DNA of 64,000 nt, taken from the NCBI RefSeq assembly GCF_020382885.2, contig NC_058494.1, positions 10,496,001 through 10,560,000 of the forward strand. The letters run 5' to 3'. A program made the position numbers and the translations under genes. Below, piece by piece: positions 63,107 through 64,000 of the stretch (the stretch's first letter is position 1; each line of letters begins with the position of its first letter). The notes under the pieces are model-generated. The model was given only the letters and a program-made list of their open reading frames with translations, made no database searches and was not told where the DNA came from. The DNA comes from Scatophagus argus. Taxonomy: Eukaryota > Chordata > Actinopteri > Scatophagidae.

Positions 63107-63863
63107 TATCTTCCTTACTTACTGCACCTTTAAACAGTCTGTTTGCAAACAGCAAATAACAAATTGTGCATTGCATACTTTTAGGTTGATGATTAAATAG
63201 TCCTATCTGCAAATGTGGTCAGTGTTTGGTCTTGGCAAAAGTTCTCATATGTTTATATAAACATACAAAAATATCTTTGAGCAATTGTTTGAAATTGAAG
63301 TGCTTTTATTTTCTAGCGGTTGGGATTACAGTAGTTTATGTACTGAATTACTGAACAGTTTGTAGTAACAGTATTAATAGCAGCAGTTGTGTTAAATTAG
63401 TGTGGTTTCCTTGACATTGTACTGAGAACCAAGTGAGATTTCTCCTTGAAGTGAAGCTTGGACTTTAGTGAAAGCTCATTAGGAAGCTATTTAATCCCTG
63501 AGAAGATATACTTAGATTAGCCTCAGGCCCTGCACATCGATGCCACTGCACAAAGTCAAAAAGCGAGACATCATCACATTGATTAATGAATTTTAAAAAA
63601 CTAATGAACACTGGCTTTATTCAGTACTGAAACAACTACACTGGGATAAAGTGTAACACTGAAAACTCATCAGTCCTAATCCACTATGAAACACCAATTT
63701 ATTACTGTCAAATATTTACTGAACACTTTCAAAAGCAATGGTGAAGTATAAAAGAAGCATTTGAAGGGTATTAGAGTTGAGACACACTACAGCTAACCAC
63801 AAAAACCACATGTATATGTATATATTTATATATGTATGTATGTATGTATTTTGGTTTTTTTTC
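63107..63863. other. Right-edge intergenic stretch
   Basis: AT-rich, no supported gene. A (TATG)n run lies at about 63820-63850 next to the candidate exon. Confidence 0.5.
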
Positions 63864-63994
63864 TCATACCACACTTGGGAATCTCCTGTGCAGCCGGTAG
63901 GGGTCCAGCAGATCGTCACGTCCTGAGTTTCTGAGCAAATATTCCACTAAATTGAATCCCAAACAAGAAATGTCCCAAGGGCTGAAGGTCCCAG
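63864..63994 (-). CDS. Candidate coding exon of an unidentified minus-strand gene
   Basis: On the minus strand an acceptor TTACAG (AG at 63996-63995) is followed by an open frame in phase 2 that encodes SPWDISCLGFNLVEYLL and then RDDLLDPYRLHRRFPSV. It can end at a donor GTATGAG after 63870 (125-nt internal exon) or run to TGA at 63864-63866 as a terminal exon. The other two frames have stops. The residue composition looks protein-like, but I do not recognise the family. It could be an upstream exon of a neighbouring gene or a chance open frame. The rest would lie beyond the right edge. Confidence 0.35.
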
Positions 63995-64000
63995 CTGTAA

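Overview
The window is teleost fish nuclear DNA. It carries multi-exon vertebrate genes with GT-AG introns, abundant (CA)n/(TG)n and (CT)n microsatellites, 3' fragments of non-LTR retrotransposons, and decayed copies of interspersed repeats that look familiar from many fish genomes. I infer a percomorph-type fish. There is no sign of bacterial genes, CRISPR arrays, operons or viral genes.

Left block (1-12.6 kb): the 5' part of micu3 (minus strand, exons 1 and 2, running off the left edge) lies head to head with a complete three-exon fgf20 gene (plus strand). The same divergent MICU3/FGF20 pair is known on human 8p22. About 4.6 kb separates the two start codons.

Middle (12.6-35.2 kb): about 22 kb without a convincing protein-coding exon. 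It holds microsatellites, decayed repeats, one clear LINE fragment just upstream of kpna7, and two blocks whose base composition suggests conserved non-coding (possibly regulatory) DNA.

Right block (35.2-64 kb): a dense gene cluster. A complete 12-exon importin-alpha gene (plus, best match kpna7, 520 aa) is followed 1 kb downstream by a two-exon arginine ecto-ADP-ribosyltransferase (plus, 321 aa, secreted). Then comes a complete five-exon xpa (minus, 275 aa, nucleotide-excision repair), tail to tail with the ADP-ribosyltransferase. Last is slc24a2/NCKX2 (minus, nine coding exons, 625 aa, potassium-dependent sodium/calcium exchanger) with a 7.1-kb intron. A possible exon of a further minus-strand gene sits at the right edge. 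In every complete gene the exon phases close and give a protein of family length.

These genes share no pathway that I can see; the arrangement looks like ordinary chromosomal neighbourhood. I found no undescribed multi-gene system. The points most worth a second look are gene-structure variants (xpa intron difference and changed ERCC1 motif, slc24a2 microexon and missing loop exon, unusual kpna7 IBB domain, GPI-less ADP-ribosyltransferase), the unassigned edge exon, and a few foldback and candidate regulatory elements.
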